From: Dugong dugon
Lineage: Eukaryota > Chordata > Mammalia > Sirenia > Dugongidae
DNA: 64,000 nucleotides
Direction: 5' to 3'
Assembly: GCA_030035585.1 (NCBI GenBank)
Contig: JASCZL010000018.1
Span: 310,001-374,000, forward strand
In this document: positions 45,401 through 57,700 of the stretch, piece by piece
Position numbering within the stretch: position 1 is the first letter of the stretch
Layout of the letters: every line of letters begins with the position of its first letter
Made by a program: the position numbers and the translations under genes
Notes under the pieces: generated by a model
What the model was told of the DNA's origin: nothing
Database searches by the model: none
Seen by the model: only the letters and a program-made list of their open reading frames with translations

Positions 45401-48400
45401 GGAGTGGGCTTTGCAAGCAGCTGGGAGGCTGGGCCTGTGGGTCTTGTTCACCGTCACAGTCCTGGGCCTGGCCCCCATTGTGATCAGGAGGTTAACTGTC
45501 CAGTAAGGTTAAAAAGAAAGAGAAAAAAAATTTTTTCTCTGATGCAAAAAGGGAAAGAAGCCCTCTCCTTTATTTCCTTAGAGCATTTACCTTAGGAACC
45601 ATGTCCTTAGAAACTCTGCCTCGTCTAAGAAACCCTCTTGAAAGGTGACAGAAGCTCCTTGCCAGCTTGACAACCCAGGAGCATCTCCAGGAGGACCTGG
45701 GAGCCAGATCTTCAGAAAGTAGTCAGTGAGGAAGGCAGCCCCGTCTCTGAGTCTCCGGGGAGGGGACGAGCCTCACTTTGGGGGGCTCTAAGCTTTACCC
45801 CCATCACTAAGATCCAAGGAGTTCATTTTTCCTTTGTCTAATAGCAACTAATGCACAAGGGCGGCCACCCCAACAGCCAGATGAGCTTAGGACAAACGAT
45901 GGGTGACAAACGGTGCTGTCAGGTCCTCTGACGTGGGGACTAGTTCTCGGCTAGTCCTCACTTGCCTGGACAACAGGTATGTGATGGGCTGCCCTGCTCG
46001 GCTTTATAGAGCTGAGATTCCTTTCCACCTCTGCAATCTCTTGTGGGTTTCCTGGGATGCACCTCATTCTGGTTTCATGCGAGTTAGGTTATAAGATGGT
46101 TTTTACTCTCTTCTGCCATTGTGGAGATGGACAGGTGCTCCAGAGCACGTTTTCTTCTCACTGATAATTTCCCAGCCCTGCACAGAGCTGGCCGCCGGAG
46201 CTCGGCAGAGCTGGGTGGTCCTCAGGTGGCTCAGGCCTTCCCCATCCCCATCCCCCCTTCCCACCCTTACCCCTCCCTGGCCTCCCCCACAGTGGCCTCC
46301 CTTCATCCCCTCATCCTCACTGCTCCCCCGCAGCGGCCTCCCCTCATCCTCACTCCTCCCTGGCCTCCCCCACAGTGGCCTCCGCCCCGCCCCCATGAGT
46401 CTCAGCCCCCTGGCTTGCCCGCCCAGCCCAGGTGGCCCACCCTGCCCGGCCGCCTGGACTCCTCGTGGGCTCTGGGAACAAGGCATCAGGAGGAGAGGGA
46501 GTGGGAGGGACACAGCAGGTGAGCCACAGAGAAGGGGGACATTTCTGGGGGTTCCGAGGAGACAGATGCAGGCGCAGCTGTGGCCAGGGTGGGCAGGAAG
46601 AGAAGGCTTCGGAGCAGTGTGGCGGGTTTCCTCCAGGGCACCCAGGACGCAGTTGAAGGTCCTGCAGCTTGATTGCAGCGGCATCCGGCACCACGGCTGT
46701 CTCCCCGGGCCGGCAGCCTCACAAACATCGCCCTGGTCCCTGAGTGGCGGCCTGAGGCTCCAGTCCCGGCCTCCTCACTGGGCTCCCTGACCGCAGGCTT
46801 TCTTCTCCCTGGCCGTTCCCTTTGCAGTCCCCAAAGCGACCATCCTAAAAACAGGCCTTGCTTCCCCATGGTGCTGCCTTGAAATCTCATAAGAGCCTCT
46901 TTGCCATAAGATAGAACCTGACTGCCTGAGCCCTGCATCGAGAAAGGACTTCATAACTGGACGCCACCCTGTGCCCACCTGGCCCGTGCTCCACATGCCT
47001 AGCCCGCCCTCCGAGACTTGCTGGATGCTGTCGTAACTCCACACCTCTGGATACTGTTCTCTCTGCTAGGATGTCTTTTTCTTTTTCTTCACCATTTGGC
47101 AAACTCGCATCTATACCTCAGCCCCACCTCAAATGCCCCCTCCTCCGTGAAGCTTGCCCTGGTTCTCCGGGCAGAAATTGACCATTCCCCAGGCTCCCAC
47201 TGCATTCTTGGACGACTCCGCCACTGGGAGTCAGCTCACGTCTTGTCTTCCTTTCCCCAAGCCAATGGGGCCAGTAGAGATGCCCAGTCAACACCTGTGG
47301 AGTCAGTTAAAGTGTGGATGGCAGCAGCCTGGCCTGGCATCTGTCCCCATCCTGCAAGTCCAGCTCCTCCATCCCACCTCCGGCCCTGCGCCAACTTCGA
47401 AGTGGCAGTGAGCAGAGTCGTCGGGTGAAAGGCATAGATCACCACCGGCTGGCAGTGTGGCCCCTCAGTGCCCAACCTGCACACTGGATCGTGAGTTCAG
47501 TTCCCATGCACCGATTCCCTGTTCTCCAACTCTAGCAGGGTCGGGTGCCCACTGAAGGGCTCGGAGCACAGTGGACATCTAGGACATAAGCCAGGGTAGC
47601 AGGTGGCACCTTTTCCATGGTGACCCTTAGCAGACACCGAGAGAGATGCAGGAATGGACAGGGGGGATGGAGGCCCCGCCCCCCAGCCCAGCCCCTTCTC
47701 AGCCTCTCCCGACCCCTCAGTCAGCTCTTGGTCCCCCCTTACCGCTCTAGTTGCCTGTGGGTGCCCCAGGATGCAGCTGGCCGTCTTCTCCCCCAGACTT
47801 GATCCCTGTGCTTGCTGGTGGGCTGCCCCCACTCACTCAGAACCCGACCTCTGCTGAGCCCAACACAGCTTGTCCCCTTCCCCAACTGCTTCTCCCTTAG
47901 TGTCTCTCGCTTCCTCCACTCCCCTCAGGGCCCCTGGATTCTACTGGTGCAGCCCCTGGAATACTCCCACCCTGTGCTCACCGCCCCACAGCCTGACTGT
48001 CCCTGGCACTGCCTGCCCCTTGTGTGGAACCTCATTGCTATAGCGTGACATTGGAGTTCCTCCCTCAGCTCAGTCACCCCCCACCGTTAACTCCCCACCC
48101 CCCTCCCTGGCTCTGGCAGCTCCTTTCTCCAGCATAGAAACAACAAAGCACCCACCTCCTCCCTCCACCCCGGCTGATTCTAGCCACAGCCCTTGGTCTC
48201 AGCTTCCCACCATGGCCAAACTTCTAGAAATTTCCGTCTACGCTCCATGTCTCAATGGTGTCACCTCACACTCACTCAACCCACCGCAGCCCGCCTGCCA
48301 CTCCTTGCCCTCCTGACCAGTGACTTCACTACCAGCACCAGACACTCAGGAAACCCAGGGTCTGCGTGTCCTGGGTCTGCGCACTGTGTCCCTGCCTTCC

Positions 48401-49600
48401 TTGGGGAGACATCCCAAGTCACAGCCCACACACCGTCTCCTCAGTGAGGGGTGTCCCTGCCCCTTTCTGTTCATTTTGGACCTCCCAACCAGCCCCTACC
48501 CCGGGTCCCCACACCCAGAGACTGTCTGAGCTGAGCTGGCCTCTCAGACAGACTGTCCTTTGACCCCTGGTCCCAGACTAGCTTCTGACTTTTCATCTAA
48601 GAGTCCCCTGACCCCTCACCCACGCTGAGCCCCTTGTCCTGAGCACTGACATGGATCCAAAGTAGCTACAGCCAGTGCCCTCCCCACAGCCTCTCTGCTC
48701 CTGGGTTTGTGGAGTCAACTCCGGGGTTCTTCAGCACTCGCCTGTGTGCCTCAGCCCCCTACTTCTTCCTGCCTGGACCCCTCCTTGGAGGCTGGGTTTG
48801 GAGACCCCAGAGTGCTGGGAAGCAGGACGTGATCTTTCCCCTGGACCCCCACGCCCCAGCCTTGGGTTGGGGAATGAGGCTCCCACAGTGAGAGAAGCCG
48901 CCTGAAGGGGCAGGGACCACTGAGCCGGAGCGGGGGCCCATCTGCACAGCCCATGTGGGCCAGCCAGTGTGGGCCAGGGAGGGGCTAGTCCCTAGGACCA
49001 GGGACTTGGGACAGCTTTGTAACTATGCTGTACTTAGGAGGGGCTGGGCGGGAGGACAGCTTTTGGTATGAGGTTCCGGATCCTCCAGGAAGGGGATCTG
49101 TACTGAGAGCTTCAGAACGGGTATCATCCCTACGCTCTCAGGGGCACCCTGGCCTCTTCCTCGGAGCCTGGAGTTCCCAGGGCCACACCTCACTCCCCTC
49201 CCCCAGATGGCCCTCCATTGCCATGGAAACGGGGCCTACCTGCATCTAGAGTCCCAGGAAATGGGCCTGGAGGAGCTGGTTCTCCCCATTGAGACCCAGA
49301 CTCAAGTGTCTTCAAAGGTCAAGTTGCCCCAGTGTGGCCCTGGGTAGGGAACCAGCTCCCCATTGGAGTTCAGGGTATGGTGGGGGTCTTTAGTGAGTCT
49401 CTCACATGACACATCCCTGGGGTCAATTCTAGCCCCTCTTCCATGGGCCAAATGGTCACACTGCCACGTCTGAAGGACTTGTGGTGATCTGGAAAACCCG
49501 TATGTTTTTCTATAGCATCTGAGGGCATGGGCTGGGCTAGATCAGAGTCATCTCCCCTCTCCTCCACCCACCCCCATTCCCTGCCTCTCCCCAGTCCCGC
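45400..49600. other. Intergenic, no gene recognised
   Basis: Mostly C/T-rich unique DNA. A short duplicated CCTCCCCCACAGTGGCCTCC block occurs at 46280-46385. Frames on both strands lack domains. Confidence 0.4.
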
Positions 49601-52600
49601 CCTCACCCCTCAAATAAACTCCAGAAGTCCAGAGAAGGATGGAGACCAACAGTCTCTGAGGGAGAGAGGGGCAACAAGCTCCCTGCCCCCAAGGCAGGAA
49701 TGTAGAGAAGTCTGCTCACAGACTGGGGCTTTTGGAAACACTGTGCAAACTCAGAAGTCCCCGCAACCCCAAAGTGCAGTTGCTGTTGAAGGCCTGCTCA
49801 TGGACAAAGGCCCTCAAAATGGCCGCCTGAGGCAGTTATTGCCAGTAGCCCAAGGCAAGCCTCATTCTGGGAGCTTTCTCTCTAGACCGGGACACAGTGA
49901 CCCCTCAGGCTTCTCTTCAGGTCCACGTTCTGATGGCCTGGAGACTGGCCCACAGACCAAGTCCTCAGCCCAGCTGCCCACAGCTGAGATACCCAGTTTT
50001 TCTCAGAAACCTGGGGTCCACTTCTCTGGCGCAGCTGTCAGCATGGTGGCAAGGGCTTACGGTAGAGAAATACCCTCCAAATGACCCTCCTTGTGGGGAT
50101 TATCCCACAGGGCTTCCTCAGGGATCAAATCCTTTCATACACCCCTTTGGATGGTGGTTCTAGTGGCCCTGAGGGGCCCGTTTTTCTTTTTTCTGGCGTT
50201 CTTCTTTGTCCACCTTGGCTCATAACTTCAAATAACCTGTGAGTTTCTCACCCTCGTCTTTCCCTCGAGGGAGCTCCAGTCTCAGTCTGGCCTCTACGGC
50301 CCACAGGAGGAGGCAGGCGCTTTTTCATCTAACAGTTTGGGAATCCCACATTTGTCTCTGCCTCCCTGTTAGACATTCCCTCAGGAGTTTCCCGACACTC
50401 ATCCGCAACAGCCTCTTGAGGGAAAAGTCTTCCAACTGCCCCCTGAGGGAGGTTGGTGGTGGGTCAGTATCTCTCAGAGGAGACATTCTTTAAAAAAAAT
50501 AAAAGACTGTTAGTGGTTAGAGGTCCCTCAGGGAAATTATTTCTTCAGACTCTTTCAAAGAAGGCTCTCTCAGGGGAAACTAAACCCTGCTGGCCGAGCT
50601 GGGCTATGTCCCAGGTTACAGGAGTCATTCCTGAGGCCCCGTGGTGGACTCAGGGGACTGACAGGCACCATCATACTGGGGCCAGCCTAGAGCGTCTGCC
50701 TCCTCCAGGCCCCCAACGGCTCGTCTGTCACCAAAGCTTCCCTCAACTAGAGACAGTGGGGCGGGGAGAAGATTTCTAGGCAATTCTTCAGGTCTGGGTT
50801 TCATCCATGCCTGAGGGGGCCGCACACCGTGGAGTCAACTCAGTGGCTGCAGAGGCTCCTCAGACGGTGGCGGGTGGTTTAGCCACACTCCTTTTTCAAC
50901 TGTCCAGTGGGTAGGCACTGTAAATCCGCTACAAACACCCTTCCGTAATGAGGGGGGACTCTTGAGGGAAGTCAAATCCTGACAGCTTTGCAGGCGTCTC
51001 GACCGGTTTTATATTCTTCGGGCTCTCAGGACATTAAACAATCCAGAAAAAATGGTCTCTGGCAGTGGGAGCTGGGAGCAGAGCAGCTGTAGGTTTCTAA
51101 CCAACTTGGAGAGCCCGAGCACATGGCATAAACTTAGGCGGAAAACCCCTGAACCCCCACTGCACCCCCATCTGTGGCATTAGTGGACAACTCTCTCGGG
51201 GCCCTTGTGAGTGAGCGAGGGTCTCTCAGAAGAGGGGCCCCTTAACTAAGCCCTGGCAGTGGCTCTTCCCGATGGCCCTGGTAGTGTTTTGGAGGTCCTG
51301 TCTTAGGGTCCTCTCAGGAATCCTTCAAAGCCAGTGGGTCCCCTTGGAGCTTCAATCAAGCCTGAGTGCCATAAATGCCTCAGGAAGCCTGCCTGGGTCA
51401 GGGATCAGGCGTTGACCCTTTCTGTGAGAGGGCTCTCCGGTCCTGGAAGTTTCCAGAGCTGGGTCCTTCTCTGCCCCAGCGAGCCAGGCTCCAGCATGTG
51501 CCTGGGAGTTCCTTCCTTCAAACTGCCCTGGCAGCGTCCGTTAGAGGTTAGAATTCTCAGGCGCAAGGTGCCCCCAGACCCGCCTGGCAGTGGCTGTTGG
51601 GAATAGGGCGCCTTCAGGAGTCTATCCCTCAAATCTCCCTGTGGTTTCTGGAAGTGCTTCCTCAGGAGTCAACTCCCCAGTGAGCCCCTGGGGACAGTGA
51701 CTGGCTGACTGAGGGAGCCTTTTGGGAAGGTATCTACCCACCTCAGTACCCTATCCCATGACAGTTGCAGAGCCATCATGGGGGGAGCCCGTCCAGTTTT
51801 AAATCCCCTCAGGGCACCTCAAAGTGTGTTTGCTGCCACTGAGACCCAAACCACACAGAAATGTCTTTGTCATGCTTCCCTTCAGCAGCTGTTGGTGAAG
51901 AGGTTTCTCCGGTGACACATTACCTCAAAGTGTGCCCCCCATGAAGGCTGTCCTTCCTGCGCTGGCTGAAAGTCCCTCCAGTTCTGTTCTTCCCTCCCTC
52001 GCGCCCCCCGCCCCAGCCCCCCAGCCTTCTGCAGACTTTGACATGGGCCACGGTTTGCCCAGCCTGCCCCTGTTAACGTTCTCCTCAGACGCCTCGCAGC
52101 CCACGGACCTCTCCTGACATTTAAACGACATTCAAAACAACCAGACAAACAGCTGCCCCTCACAGGGTGGCCGGGCCTGCCCAGTGACTGGGGAGAAGCA
52201 GGGAAGGCGGGAAGGGGGTTTGCTTGGGGATTTTGGCCTGTGTTTGTTCCCTACCCCTTGAACCCATAAATCCCCCCAGAGTCTCCCTTGACTGGCAGGG
52301 CTTTCTGAGAGGATACATTCCTTGACACCCCTACCCTTCCACCATTTTCAGGGAGGGGGTCTGTGTACTTGGTCATCAAGCTGGTCTCAGGCTTGCTACG
52401 AGGCTGCCTGGTTGCCGAGGGTCCAGGGCAACTTGGGGGCCTGGCCTCCCTGTGGGGACACTCTGAGTTATGGCTCGGCTGTGGCTATGTCTCCAGGGAC
52501 AAGATGCTTTGCGTCTCCAGGGGTCGAGGCATTCTGGGAGGCAGCACCTCAGTCTTTGCTAGATGCAGCCTTGTTTAAATTCTCCTCGGATCCTTGAACA
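49600..52600. repeat. Degenerate tandem-repeat-like region, period about 50-60 bp
   Basis: Many diverged units share CTGGCAGTGGCT, a TTAG or TTGG step, then CTCAGGAGTCAAATCCC-type sequence. The clearest run is at 51528, 51584, 51639 and 51688, with unit starts spaced 56, 55 and 49 bases. Similar phrases recur from about 49.6 kb to 52.6 kb with irregular spacing. Unit length is not a multiple of three and no frame is kept. This is visual pattern recognition without alignment. Confidence 0.5.
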
Positions 52601-52654
52601 GCAACGGCCTCTGGCAATTTCCTCACAGAAACCTGTGCTAGAGACCAGCAACAT

Positions 52655-52725
52655 AATCAACCAAACAAACGGGGAACAGTTGTCCTAGAGTTGATTCTGG
52701 CTCATGGTGACCCCATGTCCTCAGC
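52655..52725 (-). repeat. AfroSINE tail fragment
   Basis: CTAGAGTTGATTCTGGCTCA then TGGTGACCCCATG matches the diverged tail block of the SINE. Confidence 0.5.
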
Positions 52726-52879
52726 GAATTTGCCCACAAGCGGCAAGAAGGAGAGCAATGGGTTTCCTCCTTCCCCCCACGGCCCCTCCCTGCCTGACCC
52801 TTGTCGGCCTCAGGCCCTGAGGCCCGCAGCCTCTCCGGACCACCAGACTGCACAGAGCCCTCAGGGTCGTCCCCTGACC

Positions 52880-53060
52880 AGCTGATCCTGTCCCCTCCGG
52901 AGCAGAAGATAGTGTTTGCTGTTGAGTCTTTTTCTGCTCACGTCATTTTTTATTTTAAATAAGCATTTTTTTCCTTGATAAGTGTAGCCCATGTTCATTG
53001 CAGATAAATTGGAAAATTTTGAAAAGGATACAAAACCAAACAAGCCAAACTCCCCCAATC
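52880..53060. repeat. Ancient LINE-like fragment
   Basis: AT-rich stretch with GATAAATTGGAAAATTTTGA then AAAGGATACAAAACC, resembling old L1-type 3' sequence. Family uncertain. Confidence 0.35.
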
Positions 53061-53429
53061 CCAGCACCTAATTTTAACTTAGGATCAGGTGACTTCTTCA
53101 TTCGGCAGTGGCTCCTGAGTATTTCCCCGCGTCATCCAATACATGAATTCTCACAAACCTGATTGGTAACCACTGCCTCTCCTTGCTCTATTTCTGAGCG
53201 TGCAGGGCTATTTGAAACACTGTTGCAAAGAATCTCTGCATAGCGCATTTTTCATGATCCCCCATAGAGTGAATTTCTGGGAGGGGCAGTCACAGCCACA
53301 CAGCTGCAGGGGGGTCTTCCATGGCCAGCTCCCATTTCCCTCACAGGGCAGTGGTGCTTTGCAGCTCTGAGGGCACCCTTGGACTGGCTGTGACCAGTTA
53401 TGGTGTTTTTCACAGTCTTTACACAGGAA

Positions 53430-53634
53430 CGTTGTTGTTGGGAGCCGTTGAGTCAATTCTGACTCACAGCAACCCCATGTGACAGTAGGCTGCCCCACAG
53501 GATTTTCTAGGCTGTAATCTTTACAAAAGCAGATTGCCAGGTCTTTCTCCTGTGGAGCCTCTGGGTAAGTTCGAACTGCCAACCTATTGGTCCGCAGCTT
53601 AGTTCTTAACTTTTGCACCACCAGGGCTCCATTG
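53430..53634 (-). repeat. AfroSINE, long subtype, minus orientation
   Basis: Tail GTTGTTGTTGGGAGCCGTTG, the long-form internal block (GGCTGTAATCTTTACAAAAG), then the reversed tRNA-like head with AGTTCGAACTGCCAACC and TTGCACCACCAGGGCTCC. Confidence 0.9.
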
Positions 53635-54095
53635 ACAGCAGATCTTTTTTTACGATTTACTTTGTTTTTCTTATTAGATATCTTTCCCATATACACGTTT
53701 CTCTGATTAGCAGGGAGGCCGTTTCTTTCTGAGTTGCCCTGGGGCACATCCTGAGTCCTTTTTCGTCCCCATAAAGCATAAGTGACATCACTCGGGTGTG
53801 CCTCGCGCGTGGGCACTGCGGGAGGGCACAGAAACGCTCATGTGCTCCTGGGCTTCACCCCACCTCGGGGAGCGTTCGGTCCCATGAGCTAGCTCGTCAT
53901 TGGGGTACAAAAGGAATTTGAGAGCCTTGCCCAGGCAGGAAGGATGTTTGGGGTGAGGGCCCTGGCTTGGCTGACTGGGTGGGGGGATTAGGAACCGAGG
54001 TGAGGTATACCTGAGTGTGAGTCTGAGGCCAGCTACTTGGGCGGGGCCTGGGCTGGCAGGAGACATGTGGGGTTTGCCGGTGGCCATCAAGGTCC

Positions 54096-54212
54096 CCTGC
54101 AGCTTGTCAGAAATCCAAATTCTGGCTTGTCCCAGACGGGCTGGATAAGAATTTGCATTTGAATGAGACCCCCACGTGAACCCACTCCATGCTGAGAAGC
54201 TGTATCTAGTGT
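54096..54212 (+). repeat. MER5A-like DNA transposon fragment
   Basis: GCAGCTTGTCAGAAATCCAA, GATAAGAATTTGCATTTGAA and GAGAAGCTGTATCTAGTG follow the order of the hAT-type MER5A element. Confidence 0.6.
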
Positions 54213-54676
54213 TTCCAGGGAGGGACGCGGGTGGAACGGGGAAGGTGTGCGGGCGAGCCCTGTGGAGGACAGCAGCCCTACCAGCTGGGGGCCACCGTGC
54301 CCCTGTGTGAGGTCAGCGAGCAGGTGGTGACACGGTCAGCCTGGGGGTCAGGCAAGGCCCCTCAGAACACGTGACCCTGGGCGGGAGGAAGGTGGGTGTG
54401 TTGGGGTCACACTGGCTCCGCCAAACTTGCTGAGTGGTCCTGGTCAACCCCGCCATTGTGGCTGTCCCCATAGGCACTGCCAAGCTCATCAGGAGTTATG
54501 ACGAGGCAGGGGCAAAGTGGATGCTGCTGTTGTCACTGAACGGGGGTGGGGGGGAGGGAAGGGCAGTGTCAGCAGAGCTGGGTCGGGGGCTGGTAGGGTT
54601 AGCAACGACTGGGGTGGGGGGGGGGTGCCTTGAGTCCTGTCGGAATTCATGGACCTCCCTCTCCCTCCTTCCCTAG

Positions 54677-54732
54677 GTCCCACAGGACTCACCGCCGGTG
54701 CTGCCATGACTGAGTGGTGTGTGGGGCCCCTG
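54677..54732 (+). CDS. Candidate first coding exon of the MROH gene
   Basis: Preceded by a good polypyrimidine tract and CCTAG acceptor, and ending at a strong donor CCCTG|GTAAGG. Its ATG (54706-54708) gives MTEWCVGPL up to the donor, in phase with the next exon at 55058. The frame is also open upstream of the ATG (PTGLTAGAA), so it could be internal with the start further left. Without transcript data it is a reasoned guess. The donor is repeated in the minisatellite that follows. Confidence 0.4.
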
Positions 54733-57700
54733 GTAAGGACGGGGTGACTGTGGTGTGTGGGGCCCCTGGTAAGGACGGGGTGACTGTGGTGTGTGGGGCC
54801 CCTGGTAAGGACGGGGTGACGGTGGTGTGTGGGGCCCCTGATAAGGACGGGGTGACTGTGGTGTGGGGGAGACACCCTGGTAAGAACGGGGTGACTGACT
54901 GCGGTGTGTGGGGGAGACCCTGGTAAGAGCAGGGTGGTGACTGTGGTGTGTGAGAGACCCTGGTAAGGATGGGGTGATAACTCTGGTGTGGGGGACTCTG
55001 GTAAGGTCTGACACTTCTGGCAGGTTCTAGCGTGAGACGTCTCCCTCCCTGCCCCAGGACCTGGCCTTCTCACACACAGCACCCTGCGTGGTGGCTGCAC
55101 CCCCTGACAGCTTCCAGCTGCTCCGCTGGAGGGTCAGCAGCCTGTCTCCCTCCGAGGAGGACCAGGAACTCGAGGAGCAAGACCTTGAGATCGGTGAGAG
55201 GGGGCAGCAGGTGGGCTCGGATGGGGCAGCCACTCTCCACCACAGCGAGGGTGGAGGGAGGGGCCTTTGTCCCCTCATCACAAAAAGAGGGGCCCATCGT
55301 CCACTCACGGTGTTCATAAGCGTCCAGTGCTGAGAGGGTGTTAGGCGTCCTTGGTCGCTTATTCATGCCTGTCATGGGGTGGTGGTGTGGCAGGAGGGCT
55401 GGCTCCCCAGCACTGGCTCCAGCAGGTTATTTGAAGACCCCTGGCGTGGGCAGGGTACCTATCCAGCGTGTCTGAAGTCCACTTAGACTCTCCTCTGGGG
55501 TCCTGGGATTCTCTCCTGACAGTGGTAAGGGCATAGGGTGGGCAACAGAACTTTCTGGAAGGGCTTCAGTGACAGAGCACAGACCAGAACCCCCTCTGGA
55601 CCCCAACAAGGGAGGTAAAGTCTGCTGTGTGCCCCCCACAGTGTCCCTCTCTGTGCCCCGTCTCCCCTCACCCTTACACACCAGCCTCCCTTTCCACACC
55701 TCTGCTCTGGCTTCCCTTCACGTACCAAGAGCCCGGGGTCCAGAGAGGGTAAGCACCCTCCCTGGGGGTAGGTACGGGGTTGGGGAGCATCCAGGCATCT
55801 CACATCCGTCCTATCTGCCGCCCACTCTTGTGACCTCAGCCCTGACCCCTGCAGGGTTGCCCTGTGGTTCAGAGTCGGTGTGAGGGCTGAGTGGGTGCAG
55901 AGCCCTGTTGTATGCATTTGGGGAGCACTGAGGGGAAGCCCACATGGAGCCCCCCCCACCCCGCATCGAGAACACTGTAAACAAATATTTTGTGCCTGGC
56001 GGTAGTAGGTTCTCAACAAGTTCTTAGTGAATGAATGAGTGAATAAATGTGAATGAATGAGCAAGTGAATGAATGACTCCCAGAGCCAGCCAGTGAGGCA
56101 ACCTGAGAAGGCAGTGAGGCAGACCTGGCATCTGCTGCCTGGCCCAGCTGAGTGCCAGCTGGGAAGGCTCAAGGGGGGACCGCAGCCCGGCCACCTGCGC
56201 GGCATTTGGGCATGGGATGGGGCCAGATGCAAGGCTCTGGGGGCTGCACTGGGGGAGGACTTCCCACCATGGGAGGCACGGAGAGGTGCAGGCAGGACCC
56301 TGACATCTGTCCTGCAGGCAGTGAGGGATGGAGCTGGGCCCAGGCGAGGCTCAGGGCCCTCCACATCACTGAGTCTGCCAACAGGTTAGGAGGACCTGCT
56401 GCTCCTAACCCAAGACGTCTCTTTATTTCATTCACTGTCTTTTTTTCTTCTGCTTCTGTTTACAGAAGTATCAACTATTGCTGTAAAAACATTAGCCAAA
56501 CCAAAAACCCATTGCCGTCGAGTCCTTTCCAACTCACAGCGACCCTATAGGACAGAGTAGAACTGCCCTAGAGGGTTTCCACAGCACAGGACTGGGCAGT
56601 GTTTCATTCTGTTGTACGTAGGGTCGCTATGAGTTAGATGACACCTAACAACAGCAAATCTTTACTGAAGCAGACTGCCATATCTTCCTCCCAAGGAGCG
56701 GCTGGTGGTTTCGAACAGCTGACCTTTCAGTTAGCAGCCTAGCGTTTAACCACAGAACAGTGTTAAATGTTATAGCTTTCACATGCACAAGAGGCAACTG
56801 AAAACCCCATGGCTTGGGTCAGGCGCACCATAGTCCTGAAAGTGACATCTTTGCTTTTCAACACTTTAAAGAGATCTTTTGCAGCAGATTTGCCCAGTGC
56901 AATACGCTGTTTGATTTCCTGACTGCTGCTTCCATGGGTGTTGATTGTGGATCCAAGGAAAATGAAATCATTGACAACTTCCAAAGTTTTCTCCATTTAT
57001 CATGATATTGCTTATTGGTGTAGCTGTGGGAATTTTTGTTTTCTTTATCTTGAGGTGTAATCCATACTGAAGGCTGTAGTCTTTGATCTTCATCAGTAAG
57101 TGCTTCAAGTTCTCTTCACTTTCAGCCCTCAAGGTTGTGTCATCTGCATAATGCAGGTTGTTAATGAGTCCTCCTCCAATCCTGATGCCCCATTCTTCTT
57201 CATATAGTCGAGTTTCTCGGATTATTTGCTCAGCATACAAATTGAATAAGTATGGTGGAAGGATACAACCCTGACGCACACCTTACCTGACTTTAAACCA
57301 TGCAGTATCCCCTTGTTCTGTTCAAACGACTGTCTCTTGATCTATGTACAGCTTCCACATGAGCACAATGAAGTGTTCTGGAATTCCCATTCTTCATAAT
57401 GTTATCCATAATTTGTTATGATCCACACAGTCAAATATGTTTGTGTAGTCAATAAAACACAAGTATTCTTTGCTTTCAGCCAAGATCCATCTGACATCAG
57501 CAATGATATCCCTGGTTCCACATGCCCTTCTGAAATCAGCTTGAATTTCTGGCAGTTCCCTGTCGATGTATTAACTGCTGCAACTGTTTTTGAATTATCT
57601 TCAGCATAATTTTACTTGCGTGTGATATTAATGATATTGTTCAATAATTTCCACAGTCCGTTGGATCACCTTTCTTTGGAATGGGCACAAATATGGATCT

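Noticed and set aside
54434-54540. Possible MROH exon encoding VAVPIGTAKLIRSYDEAGAK
   Set aside because: An acceptor-like CCCCATAG is present, but no convincing donor follows and no MROH similarity is visible. Left out of the gene model.
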